The notes: a model not told the origin generated them from the sequence alone. Positions 1 to 6,017 are shown, numbered from the stretch's first letter. The stretch: 6,882 nucleotides of DNA from Chloroflexota bacterium (GCA_016191985.1 JACPVB010000122.1:1-6882); one strand, 5' to 3'. Translations and numbers: made by a program.

Positions 1-100
1 ATAGTCGGCTAATCAATTCTCCAATTCTCAACCTCTTCGGCTGGACTCACAGCAAGTCATCAATCTCCAGCCTTCAATTACCATTTCCCAGGAGTCTCTC

Positions 101-2053
101 ATGCACGGATACGGCTGGTTTCAATACATGCGTTCGGGCGACGATAAGCCCAAAGTGACGAGAGAACTTTTATTGCGCGTCCTCGGCCATGCCAAACCTT
201 ATTGGGGACACATTGCAGGGATGCTCGTCACCATTTTACTGAGCACAGGCATCTCCCTGCTCACCCCGCTCATCTTCCGCAATATGATCGACGTGGTGCT
301 GCCCGCCAAAGACACCCAGCGACTCATCTGGCTTGGGCTGGCATTGCTGTTCATCCCCGCGTTGAATGGAGGGATCAGCGTCATCCAGCGCAGACTCAAC
401 TCCACCGTCGGCGAAGGCGTGATCTACGACCTGCGTTCCACGCTGTTCTCGCGTTTACAACGCATGTCGCTGCGCTTTTTTACCAACACCAAAACAGGCG
501 AGTTGATGTCGCGCCTTAACAATGACGTGATTGGCGCGCAGAATGCCATCAGCAATACCATCGTCAATATCGTTACAAATCTCGTCGAGACGGTTGCCCT
601 GCTGGCCGTCATGCTCACGCTTGAATGGCGGCTGACCCTCGTCAGCATTTTGATTCTTCCGCTTTTCATCATCACCGCCCAACGGCTCGGCATTGTCCTG
701 CGCGACATCGCCCGCCAGGCCATGGACATCAACGCGCAGATGAACGCGCACATGAACGAGACTCTCAACATCGGCGGCGCGCTGCTGGTCAAACTTTTTG
801 GGCGTACGCGCGAAGAAGAGAAGCGCTTCCGCGAACGCGCCGCAAACGTCCGCGATATTGGCATTCGGCGTGCCGTGGTCGGCTCGTCGTTCTTCGTCAT
901 CTTTGGCTTGGTGACGGCGGTGGGTACGGCGCTCGTCTATGGGCTGGGCGGCTACTTCGTCATCACGGATGTTTTCACCGTTGGCACCATCGTCGCGTTC
1001 GGTTCGTATCTCGGTCAACTCTACGGCTCGCTGCAAGGGCTGGCTGGCGCGCCCGTTGAATTTTCCACCAGTATGGTTTCCTTCGAGCGCGTCTTCGAGG
1101 TCGTGGATTTGCCGCAGGATATTATCGAAAAACAGGATGCCATCGACTTGCGCGATATTAAAGGCGAACTCGAATTTAACAACGTCACCTTCAATTACAA
1201 AATAGACGACACCAAATTATTGAAGGATGTAAAACGCTATGGGAAGATGGAAGACGTGAAAGCCGTTTTCAGCGGAGGAAATGGTCAATCGTCGAGAACC
1301 AGGAATCGGGAAGAAAGAAGCGCTTCATCCGACGGGGAAGCTGATTCAACATCCCAGGCAAGGGACGTCGCCCTTGAAGGCATCTCCTTTATCGCCCGCC
1401 CCGGAGGGTTGATTGCGCTGGTCGGTCCCTCTGGCGCAGGCAAGACCACCGTGACGTATCTCATCCCCAGGTTGTATGACCCAACGGATGGGATGATTCG
1501 CATCGATGGAAATAATTTGAAAGATGTCACGCTCGAGTCGCTTTCTGCCGCGATTGGCATGGTGACGCAGGAGACCTACCTCTTCCACGACACCATCCGC
1601 ACGAACCTGATTTACGCCAAGCCCGATGCAACGCAGATGGAGATCGAATCCGCTGCACGCGCCGCGAACATCCACAACTTCATCATGGACCTGCCCGACG
1701 GCTACGACACCATCGTCGGCGAACGAGGCTACCGCCTGAGCGGCGGCGAAAAACAACGTATTGCCCTCGCACGTGTCATTTTGAAAAACCCAAGAATTTT
1801 AGTGCTGGACGAAGCCACCAGCTCATTGGACAGTGAATCTGAATCCCTGATCCAAGACGCATTGAAGCGCGTGATGGCAGGGCGTACTTCGATTGTGATC
1901 GCCCATCGCTTGAGTACGATCCTTGCGGCGGATATGATTCTGGTGATGGATCGGGGAAAGATTGTAGAGCGGGGCACACACGAAGAATTGCTCGCGCTGG
2001 GCGGGGTGTATGGTCAATTGTATGAAACGCAGTTTAGGGGAGAGAGGGTGTGA
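101..2053 (+). CDS. ABC exporter half-transporter (fused permease and ATPase), MsbA/multidrug type
   Basis: This is a 650-residue inner-membrane exporter subunit that should work as a dimer and use ATP to push a substrate out; the substrate cannot be read from sequence. The ATG follows AGGAG (90-94) by 6 nt. Residues about 36-308 form a six-helix type-I exporter domain (segments near 36-58, 75-95, 150-172, 177-198, 259-281, 287-308). The ATPase domain is complete: A-loop Tyr366, Walker A GPSGAGKT 442-449, Q-loop Gln490, X-loop VGERG 539-543, signature LSGGEKQR 546-553, Walker B ILVLDE 566-571, D-loop SSLD 574-577 and H-loop His602. All catalytic residues are present, so it should be active. 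It is longer than the usual 580-600 residues because about 56 charged, Ser/Arg-rich residues (368-423) lie between the A-loop and the strand before Walker A. It stands alone and could be a homodimer or pair with a distant partner. Family is certain, substrate unknown. Confidence 0.95.
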   Translation: MHGYGWFQYMRSGDDKPKVTRELLLRVLGHAKPYWGHIAGMLVTILLSTGISLLTPLIFRNMIDVVLPAKDTQRLIWLGLALLFIPALNGGISVIQRRLNSTVGEGVIYDLRSTLFSRLQRMSLRFFTNTKTGELMSRLNNDVIGAQNAISNTIVNIVTNLVETVALLAVMLTLEWRLTLVSILILPLFIITAQRLGIVLRDIARQAMDINAQMNAHMNETLNIGGALLVKLFGRTREEEKRFRERAANVRDIGIRRAVVGSSFFVIFGLVTAVGTALVYGLGGYFVITDVFTVGTIVAFGSYLGQLYGSLQGLAGAPVEFSTSMVSFERVFEVVDLPQDIIEKQDAIDLRDIKGELEFNNVTFNYKIDDTKLLKDVKRYGKMEDVKAVFSGGNGQSSRTRNREERSASSDGEADSTSQARDVALEGISFIARPGGLIALVGPSGAGKTTVTYLIPRLYDPTDGMIRIDGNNLKDVTLESLSAAIGMVTQETYLFHDTIRTNLIYAKPDATQMEIESAARAANIHNFIMDLPDGYDTIVGERGYRLSGGEKQRIALARVILKNPRILVLDEATSSLDSESESLIQDALKRVMAGRTSIVIAHRLSTILAADMILVMDRGKIVERGTHEELLALGGVYGQLYETQFRGERV

Positions 2054-2157
2054 CACTCTCCGTCAAAAATTTATCATAGATCACGCAAGAACGGGCTGTT
2101 TCATCGGTTTGCTTCGCCCACCCGCACCCACAGGGCAAGTGAGCGGATGGACTCCAG

Positions 2158-2176
2158 AGGTGAGGCTACCTCGCCT
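2158..2176. terminator. Hairpin between convergent genes, possible weak terminator
   Basis: AGGTGAGG (2158-2165) pairs with CCTCGCCT (2169-2176) through a three-base loop, giving eight pairs of which one is a G-T wobble. It lies 104 nt after the exporter stop and overlaps the stop codon of the converging regulator gene. No T-run follows on either strand, so it is not a classical intrinsic terminator. It might end or protect the two converging transcripts. Confidence 0.3.
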
Positions 2177-3635
2177 AAACTACAGCATCCAGCCCTGCGA
2201 CACCCAACATGTCTTTGATGATATTTCCCAGTCTTTCCAATGAACGCTCGGTTGTGTATGTGAACTCTGCCGCATTCAAACGGATAAAGTTTGCATATTG
2301 ATTTGTCGCGGAGAAGACATGCCCTGGGGCAAGCGTGATCTTTGACGCAAGCGCCTTTTTGTATAGTTCCAGGGAATCCACGTTTTCTGGCAATTGCACC
2401 CAGAGCACAAATCCACCAGAGGGACGGGTCAAACGAACGCCAGGCGGAAAATAACGGATGACCGCACTCGACATCAACTCGACATTGCGCGCATATTCAC
2501 GGCGGATGCGCCGCAGATGATGATCATACCCACCGCTTTCGATGAAATCTGCAATGGCATATTGCGGCAGCGTGGGTGGGGACGCGCTGATGGTGAACTT
2601 CAACCATTCCAACTCAGTCTTATACCTTCCAGCAGCGACCCAGCCGATTCGCAAACCAGGGCTGATGTCCTTTGAAAAAGCAGAGACGAGCATCACCAAA
2701 CCCTTTTTATCGAACGACTTGCAAACGAGCGGACGCTTCTCGCCAAAATACAGTTCGCCGTAAACATCATTCTCGATCAGGGGAATCTCATGACGCGCGA
2801 GAAGTTCCACGAGTTCTCTTTTCTTTTCATCGGGCATTTGGCTGCCAAGCGGGTTGTTGAAGTTCGAAATGACGATCACTGCTCGCACGGGGTTATGCTG
2901 TATTGCAAAAGATAATGCTTCCACGTTAAGTCCATTGCGCGGATGAGTGGGAATTTCCAACGCGCGCAGACCATGCACTTCAAGGGTTTGAAGCGTGCCG
3001 AAATACATCGGAGATTCGATTGCGACAATGTCACCCGGATGGCAGACCGCGTGCAGGCACAGGTCAATCGCTTCCAATCCTCCGGAAGTGATCAGCACAT
3101 CGCTGGGCGAAATTTGACTTCCCGAAAGAACTGCGCGTTTTGCGATCTGAATGCGAAGTTCTTCCAGTCCCGGAGGGATGATGTATTTGTGACCGTCCAC
3201 CGCATGTCGCCGCGCCGCTTTGGTAAGTGCATGGTTGATTTTTTCGGTAGGCAGATAATCCGGGTTGGGTAATGCTGCGCCGAGTTGAACCAACTCGGGG
3301 TCGGTTGAGTCGCGCATCAACATCATCGCCAGTTCGTGCAGGCTGACCTGACTTGGGTCTTTGGTGGGAGAAGAGATTTCAGGTTCAGGCGCGTGATCGC
3401 GCACCATTGCCCGCACATAATATCCCGACTGCGGACGCGATTCTATCCAGCCCTGGTTTTCGAGTAACAAATATGCCTGCAACACTGTGCTGATGCTGAC
3501 ACCCTGCTGTTTACTCATCTGCCGCACGGATGGAATGCGCTCCCCGACGCGGTATGTTTCCTTCTCGATCAGTGAATTCAGGCTATCTGCCAACGAACGA
3601 TAGAGCAACAAGGGTGAATCTTTGTCAGTTTTCAT
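2175..3635 (-). CDS. MocR-family transcriptional regulator (GntR winged helix fused to class I aminotransferase-like domain)
   Basis: This is a 486-residue PLP-binding transcription factor of the MocR group of GntR regulators. Residues about 8-75 are the GntR DNA-binding domain (LADSLNSLI, then GERIPSVRQMS, then a recognition helix in VSISTVLQAYLLLENQGWIE, ending in SGYYV). After a linker, about 115-480 form the aminotransferase-like domain. It keeps the PLP residues: Asn261 in NFNNPLG, Asp290 and Tyr292 in ENDVYGE, the Schiff-base lysine Lys322 in SAFSKD, and Arg452 in FIRLN, the usual carboxylate-binding arginine. It should therefore bind PLP and sense an amino-containing effector or PLP itself. 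The ATG at 3635 is preferred over an in-frame GTG at 3686, because the predicted promoter TATAAT lies between them and would leave the GTG outside the transcript. No strong SD precedes the ATG. It is divergent from the DUF2917 gene, and a palindrome over its own promoter suggests autoregulation. Confidence 0.92.
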   Translation of the reverse strand: MKTDKDSPLLLYRSLADSLNSLIEKETYRVGERIPSVRQMSKQQGVSISTVLQAYLLLENQGWIESRPQSGYYVRAMVRDHAPEPEISSPTKDPSQVSLHELAMMLMRDSTDPELVQLGAALPNPDYLPTEKINHALTKAARRHAVDGHKYIIPPGLEELRIQIAKRAVLSGSQISPSDVLITSGGLEAIDLCLHAVCHPGDIVAIESPMYFGTLQTLEVHGLRALEIPTHPRNGLNVEALSFAIQHNPVRAVIVISNFNNPLGSQMPDEKKRELVELLARHEIPLIENDVYGELYFGEKRPLVCKSFDKKGLVMLVSAFSKDISPGLRIGWVAAGRYKTELEWLKFTISASPPTLPQYAIADFIESGGYDHHLRRIRREYARNVELMSSAVIRYFPPGVRLTRPSGGFVLWVQLPENVDSLELYKKALASKITLAPGHVFSATNQYANFIRLNAAEFTYTTERSLERLGNIIKDMLGVAGLDAVV

Positions 3636-3660
3636 GGGTAACAGTTTTTGAGAAAAAGGA

Positions 3661-3694
3661 CCAGTACAGTTGATTATAGCACCCACTGTACTGG
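3661..3694. promoter_or_regulatory. Probable MocR operator: perfect 10-bp inverted repeat over the promoter
   Basis: CCAGTACAGT (3661-3670) and ACTGTACTGG (3685-3694) are exact reverse complements separated by 14 bp, with one more complementary base outside (A3660/T3695). The right arm fills the -35/-10 spacer of the regulator promoter, the -10 box lies in the gap, and the left arm covers the expected start site. Arm centres are 24 bp apart. Binding there would block RNA polymerase. MocR proteins commonly bind paired sites beside their own genes; that this protein binds this site is inference from position. Confidence 0.65.
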
Positions 3695-3700
3695 TTACAA
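3673..3700 (-). promoter_or_regulatory. Promoter of the MocR regulator gene
   Basis: On the minus strand TTGTAA (3700-3695) is followed after 16 bp by a perfect TATAAT (3678-3673). Transcription would begin near 3666, about 30 nt upstream of the ATG at 3635. The -10 box is perfect and the -35 box matches four of six consensus bases. The promoter is embedded in the inverted repeat 3661-3694. Confidence 0.7.
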
Positions 3701-3716
3701 TTTCGGGAATTTGCGC

Positions 3717-3746
3717 CTGTACCTGCCCTGGGAAAGTCTGTAAAAT
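3717..3746 (+). promoter_or_regulatory. Possible activator-dependent promoter of the DUF2917 gene
   Basis: TAAAAT (3741-3746) is a five-of-six -10 box placed 25 bp before the ATG at 3772, but no good -35 box lies at the right distance. Instead the -35 position is occupied by CTGTAC (3717-3722), the core of the operator arms. It is in direct orientation and 31 bp from the CTGTAC at 3686. CTGTAA recurs at 3738-3743. A regulator bound at this third half-site could help polymerase, but this is a suggestion from spacing only. Confidence 0.35.
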
Positions 3747-3771
3747 GGATTCAATAGTGAAAGGATTTTAT

Positions 3772-4044
3772 ATGATTGCAATCGAACATCGCAAACAAAT
3801 AGACTTGAACCTGCACCAGCATGAAGTGTTGAACCTCAGCCACCCTCACCCCGGCGTGTCAATTGAATGTGAACAGGGCATTATTTGGATCACCAGTGCA
3901 GGGGATATTAATGATTACACATTGATGGCAGGTGAAAGTTACGTGGCGCAGGATTCGGGATCCCTGGTGATCGAAGCCGTACAGGATGCCGTTGTTAATT
4001 TGAAAGACGCCGACGAGGAGTTTTCGGTTCACGTTGTTGTTTAG
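3772..4044 (+). CDS. DUF2917-like small protein
   Basis: This is a 90-residue soluble protein of unknown function. The ATG at 3772 is chosen because AAGGA (3761-3765) lies 6 nt upstream; an earlier in-frame ATG at 3745 overlaps the likely -10 box and lacks an SD. The core, about residues 18-75, reads as alternating beta-strands: an N-terminal histidine-rich stretch (HQHEVLNLSHPHPG), then GIIWITSAGDINDYTLMAGESYV, then GSLVIEAVQDAVV. The order W-[IV]-T, GD, DY, L, GE matches my recollection of DUF2917, a short beta-rich, cupin-like domain with no established activity. There is no signal peptide or membrane segment. It is divergently paired with the MocR regulator and shares its operator region, so it is probably under that regulator's control. 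Its own terminator seems to be the hairpin at 4230-4267, now separated from it by an inserted element. Confidence 0.8.
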   Translation: MIAIEHRKQIDLNLHQHEVLNLSHPHPGVSIECEQGIIWITSAGDINDYTLMAGESYVAQDSGSLVIEAVQDAVVNLKDADEEFSVHVVV

Positions 4045-4075
4045 CGCCGATCCAGTTTAGGCTTTACCTAATTAA

Positions 4076-4224
4076 TTCACCTTACGCACTTCCGCTTCGA
4101 CTACGAGCGGGACCAACACCCGCTCTCCGCTCAGCGCGAACTTCGTCCTCCCGAAGAATATCGGGACGATGTGAGCGAAGTCGAAGGACATGCCGTGGAA
4201 AATACTTGTCTTGCGTAAGGTGAG
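4076..4224. mobile_element. MITE-like non-coding element, 149 bp, with flanking 7-bp direct repeats
   Basis: The ends are a perfect 12-bp inverted repeat, TCACCTTACGCA (4077-4088) and TGCGTAAGGTGA (4212-4223), with one further non-matching base outside each. The element is directly flanked by TAATTAA on both sides (4069-4075 and 4225-4231), which looks like a target-site duplication. Inside, CTTCGACT (4095-4102) pairs with AGTCGAAG (4179-4186). Between them are two hairpins: GAGCGGG/CCCGCTC (4105-4111, 4119-4125) and CCCGA/TCGGG (4150-4154, 4161-4165). There is no plausible coding frame. Removing the element and one repeat copy places the terminator at 4230 just downstream of the DUF2917 stop codon, which supports insertion. 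The family and its helper transposase are unknown. Confidence 0.75.
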
Positions 4225-4229
4225 TAATT

Positions 4230-4267
4230 AAAAATTCTCCGTTCCGGTTTTCTAACGGAGAATTTTT
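4230..4267 (+). terminator. Strong intrinsic terminator, probably bidirectional
   Basis: A perfect 14-bp stem, AAAAATTCTCCGTT (4230-4243) with AACGGAGAATTTTT (4254-4267), closes a 10-base loop and ends in a run of five T. The A-run on the left gives the mirror image on the other strand. It most likely ended the DUF2917 transcript originally. It sits only 32 bp before the ATG of the next gene. Confidence 0.88.
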
Positions 4268-4299
4268 ATTAAACATTTTATTTTTATCAGGAAAACAAA

Positions 4300-4902
4300 A
4301 TGAATATTCCTTCTATTCTTGGGTTGACTGGAACTCTGATCGACCTTGTTCGCGCAGCACCGCAATTGGCGCGTCTGATCCGTGCGCGAAAATCATTTGG
4401 CGTATCGGTGGATACCTCTGGCACGAGCTGTATTGTCAGTTTGGGTTGGACGGTGTATGGGGTTGTCACGAATCAGCCGTACGTCACGCTTGCCTCTGGG
4501 ATCATGGCGGGTATCTTTTTCATTATCACTTTGGTGGCCCTGCAGCTTGGGCGAAGCGTGCGTGAGTTTAGAATCGCCCCGATCTGGCTGGCAGTTCTGC
4601 TTGTATCGGGAGCATCTTTCGGAAAAAACGGCTTGGGATTGATGCTTTCCGTGAGCGCGCTGGTTTCGAACATTCCTCAGATTTGGGTCGCATACAGGGA
4701 AGTGGACCTGTCGGGATTGTCGCTTGGCACATGGTTGTTGACCTTATCCGGCGGGTTGGTGTGGGGACTATACGGGATACTCCAGCATGATGTGACAATC
4801 GTGGCTTCGGCTTTTTTCCAATCCATCACCAGCGGAATTATCATCATACTAAAAACGACCCGTCAATTCAAAAGCGATCTGATGGCAGAAGAAATGTCTT
4901 GA
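4300..4902 (+). CDS. Two-repeat PQ-loop membrane protein, SWEET/MtN3-like
   Basis: This is a 200-residue integral membrane protein with about seven hydrophobic segments (near 5-23, 42-57, 63-83, 91-106, 111-130, 141-160, 165-185). It contains two PQ-loop units: APQLARLIRARKSFGVS from residue 20 and IPQIWVAYREVDLSGLS from 125. They are related by a constant 105-residue offset, with Pro21/Pro126, Gln22/Gln127, Trp50/Trp155 and Tyr53/Tyr158 all in register. This is the 3+1+3 helix plan of SWEET sugar facilitators and other PQ-loop proteins, whereas most bacterial homologues (SemiSWEET) have one unit of about 90 residues. The substrate cannot be told; a sugar or small metabolite is possible but not shown. 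AGGA (4289-4292) lies 7 nt before the ATG. A strong terminator sits just upstream, so its promoter must lie in the short A+T-rich leader or it relies on readthrough. No partner gene is adjacent. Confidence 0.85.
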   Translation: MNIPSILGLTGTLIDLVRAAPQLARLIRARKSFGVSVDTSGTSCIVSLGWTVYGVVTNQPYVTLASGIMAGIFFIITLVALQLGRSVREFRIAPIWLAVLLVSGASFGKNGLGLMLSVSALVSNIPQIWVAYREVDLSGLSLGTWLLTLSGGLVWGLYGILQHDVTIVASAFFQSITSGIIIILKTTRQFKSDLMAEEMS

Positions 4903-4983
4903 TTATCCTCTGCATTCTATAATCAGTAAATTAGAATTGTTCTGCACTTAAACGAAAAAGATACTGGTTTCAAGTAATCCTTA
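4903..4983. other. Intergenic stretch with no gene
   Basis: Together with the element that follows, this belongs to the 528-bp gap before the TetR gene. I see only a weak bulged hairpin (ATTCTATAAT 4914-4923 with ATTAGAAT 4930-4937). It contains an isolated TATAAT (4918-4923) with no -35 partner and no downstream gene. There is no T-run, so it is not a good terminator for the PQ-loop gene. Confidence 0.5.
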
Positions 4984-4995
4984 GTTGGGGGAGTT

Positions 4996-5373
4996 ATGGC
5001 TGTAGCAAAGTCGATTGACAAAATCAACCTTTGGTACACGGATCATACGGACAGCACGGATTCTTTCGCATTTTTCTAGCCACCCGACAGTTTCAGATTT
5101 CTGGCAAATTCTGGTGGTTGAGCGGTTGTTGAGCTTGTCGAGACATAGCCCTGAGTGTTTGCCGAGGGGCGTATCAAGACCACAAGTTACAGGGAAATTC
5201 TTCGTTTTCTATCAACTTTTGGTCTCGGTACGGCGGACGAACACCGCCTACTCGACCACCGGATTGCTCTTTGAACAAAGTGTCGGGTGGCTAGGCATTT
5301 TTATAAAAATATCCGTCCGATCCGTGAAATCCGTGTACAAAAAAGGATTGGTTCCGGGCTTTGCAACAGCCAT
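4996..5373. mobile_element. Palindromic non-autonomous element of about 378 bp, flanked by 11-bp direct repeats
   Basis: GTTGGGGGAGT occurs exactly on both sides (4984-4994 and 5374-5384). The ends just inside are an inverted repeat, ATGGCTGTAGCAAAG (4996-5010) and CTTTGCAACAGCCAT (5359-5373), matching at 14 of 15. Further collinear complementary blocks are GTACACGGAT (5034-5043) with ATCCGTGTAC (5329-5338), exact. CTAGCCACCCGACAGTTT (5076-5093) pairs with 5277-5294 at 17 of 18. CTGGTGGTTGAG (5111-5122) pairs with 5251-5262 at 10 of 12. All pairs share a centre near 5185, so the whole unit is one imperfect palindrome. It encodes no recognisable protein. A flanking duplication of 11 bp fits some DDE transposase families, but I cannot name the family. 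Confidence 0.75.
5111..5183. repeat. Interspersed GGTGGTTGAG-type hairpin repeat inside the palindromic element
   Basis: The unit runs from GGTGGTTGAG (5113-5122) through TTGAGCTTGTCGAGAC (5129-5144) and CCCTGAGTGTTTGCCGAGGG to GTATCAAGACCAC (5171-5183), with GTGGT/ACCAC ends. The pattern 'GGTGGT-GAG ... GTAT-GAGACCAC', often with 'GAGCTTGTCGA', resembles intergenic repeats I recall from Chloroflexota and actinobacterial genomes. A related minus-strand unit is visible at 5222-5262 with a GGCGG/CCGCC stem (5232-5236, 5244-5248). Confidence 0.45.
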
Positions 5374-5393
5374 GTTGGGGGAGTCAGGAGGTC

Positions 5394-5423
5394 TTGACAA
5401 ACTTACTACTTAGTAAGTAAAAT
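5394..5423 (+). promoter_or_regulatory. Promoter of the TetR gene, predicted leaderless
   Basis: A perfect -35 TTGACA (5394-5399) is followed after 18 bp by TAAAAT (5418-5423), five of six bases to consensus. The expected start is about 5430-5431, at the ATG itself. The spacer is almost exactly filled by the operator palindrome. Confidence 0.75.
5401..5418. promoter_or_regulatory. TetR operator 1
   Basis: ACTTACTA (5401-5408), CT, TAGTAAGT (5411-5418) is a perfect 8-2-8 palindrome. It lies between the -35 and -10 boxes, touching the latter, so a bound dimer would exclude RNA polymerase. The same half-sites recur at 6021-6038 before the hydrolase gene. Binding by the adjacent TetR protein is inferred from the two matching copies and their positions. 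Confidence 0.85.
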
Positions 5424-5430
5424 CCAATCA

Positions 5431-6003
5431 ATGGTCAAGATCGAAAACTCCAAACGGACAATTCTAAATCTCGCCGAATCCCTCTTGCAGGATAAAGGCT
5501 TCAACGGCTTTAGCTATGCTCACATCGCAGCGGAGCTTGGCGTGAAGAATGCCGCCATCCACTATCACTTCCCCTCGAAAGAGGATTTGGGACGCGCGGT
5601 GATCCAGCGCTATCGCGACCGTTTCAAATTGTGGATTAACAACACCCGCGTAAAAGATCTCTCTCCGCAGGAAAAACTGGATTGGTTCTTTAGCATCTAT
5701 ACCGATATGCGTTCAGACAAAGGCAAGGTTTGTCTCGTTGGGTCAATGGAAGCGGAGTTCAATTCGATCCCTGAGGGCTTGCAGGCGGAAGTCGAAGGCT
5801 TGCATAAGGAATTACTCAAATGGCTGGAAGCAACTTTGAGCGAAGGCAGAGAGACGGGCGTCTTCAAATTCAATGGCGAACCTGCCAATAAAGCCGCGTT
5901 GATCCTCTCCAGTGTGCAAGGTGCCTTGCAAATGGCCCGCGCGCTGGGGACGAAAAAGTTTCGGGATGTCGTCGAGCAGGCCAAGCTGGACTTGCTCGTC
6001 TAA
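5431..6003 (+). CDS. TetR/AcrR-family transcriptional repressor
   Basis: This 190-residue protein has the standard size and plan of the family. The N-terminal DNA-binding domain covers about residues 6-55, with the helix-turn-helix in SYAHIAAELGVKNAAIHYHFPSKEDL (28-53), followed by an all-helical ligand/dimer domain. The segment KVCLVGSMEAEF (99-110) resembles the '(G)CLxG' start of the ligand domain in AcrR/NemR-type members; Cys101 lies there, but redox sensing is not shown. The ligand is unknown. The ATG at 5431 is the only workable start: a TGA in frame at 5395-5397 closes the frame upstream, no other start codon follows it, and the helix-turn-helix begins soon after. There is no SD sequence, and the promoter puts the transcript start at or next to the ATG. 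It probably represses itself and the downstream hydrolase, 53 bp away on the same strand, through the shared palindrome. Confidence 0.93.
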   Translation: MVKIENSKRTILNLAESLLQDKGFNGFSYAHIAAELGVKNAAIHYHFPSKEDLGRAVIQRYRDRFKLWINNTRVKDLSPQEKLDWFFSIYTDMRSDKGKVCLVGSMEAEFNSIPEGLQAEVEGLHKELLKWLEATLSEGRETGVFKFNGEPANKAALILSSVQGALQMARALGTKKFRDVVEQAKLDLLV

Positions 6004-6017
6004 ATTTTTTTATCGTC

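Noticed and set aside
455..1036. Long antisense open frame inside the exporter gene (minus strand)
   Set aside because: It is the shadow of a strongly supported coding sequence, with a low-complexity Arg/Asp/His-rich translation and no domain.
3636..3686. Extension of the MocR gene to an in-frame GTG at 3686
   Set aside because: The extra 17 codons run across the inverted repeat and the TATAAT box, so the GTG lies upstream of the predicted transcript start. The ATG at 3635 begins right before the GntR domain as usual.
3670..3771. Longer start for the DUF2917 gene (TTG at 3670 or ATG at 3745)
   Set aside because: Both would translate promoter and operator DNA, and neither has an SD. The ATG at 3772 has AAGGA at correct spacing.
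4082..4276. Small minus-strand open frame over the 149-bp element
   Set aside because: It spans the terminal repeats, internal hairpins and the terminator. The translation is a product of structured non-coding DNA.
4918..4923. TATAAT as a promoter after the PQ-loop gene
   Set aside because: There is no -35 box at a usable distance and no gene downstream for 500 bp. It is more likely part of a weak hairpin.
4984..5384. CRISPR-like or tandem repeat array
   Set aside because: There are only two direct copies of the 11-bp repeat, about 390 bp apart, and the remaining structure is inverted. There is no regular spacer series.
5015..5413. A 132-codon open frame on the plus strand in the gap before the TetR gene
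   Set aside because: It lies almost wholly within the palindromic element and reads through its inverted repeats and hairpins. It lacks an SD and shows no recognisable domain. Its end overlaps the TetR promoter and operator.
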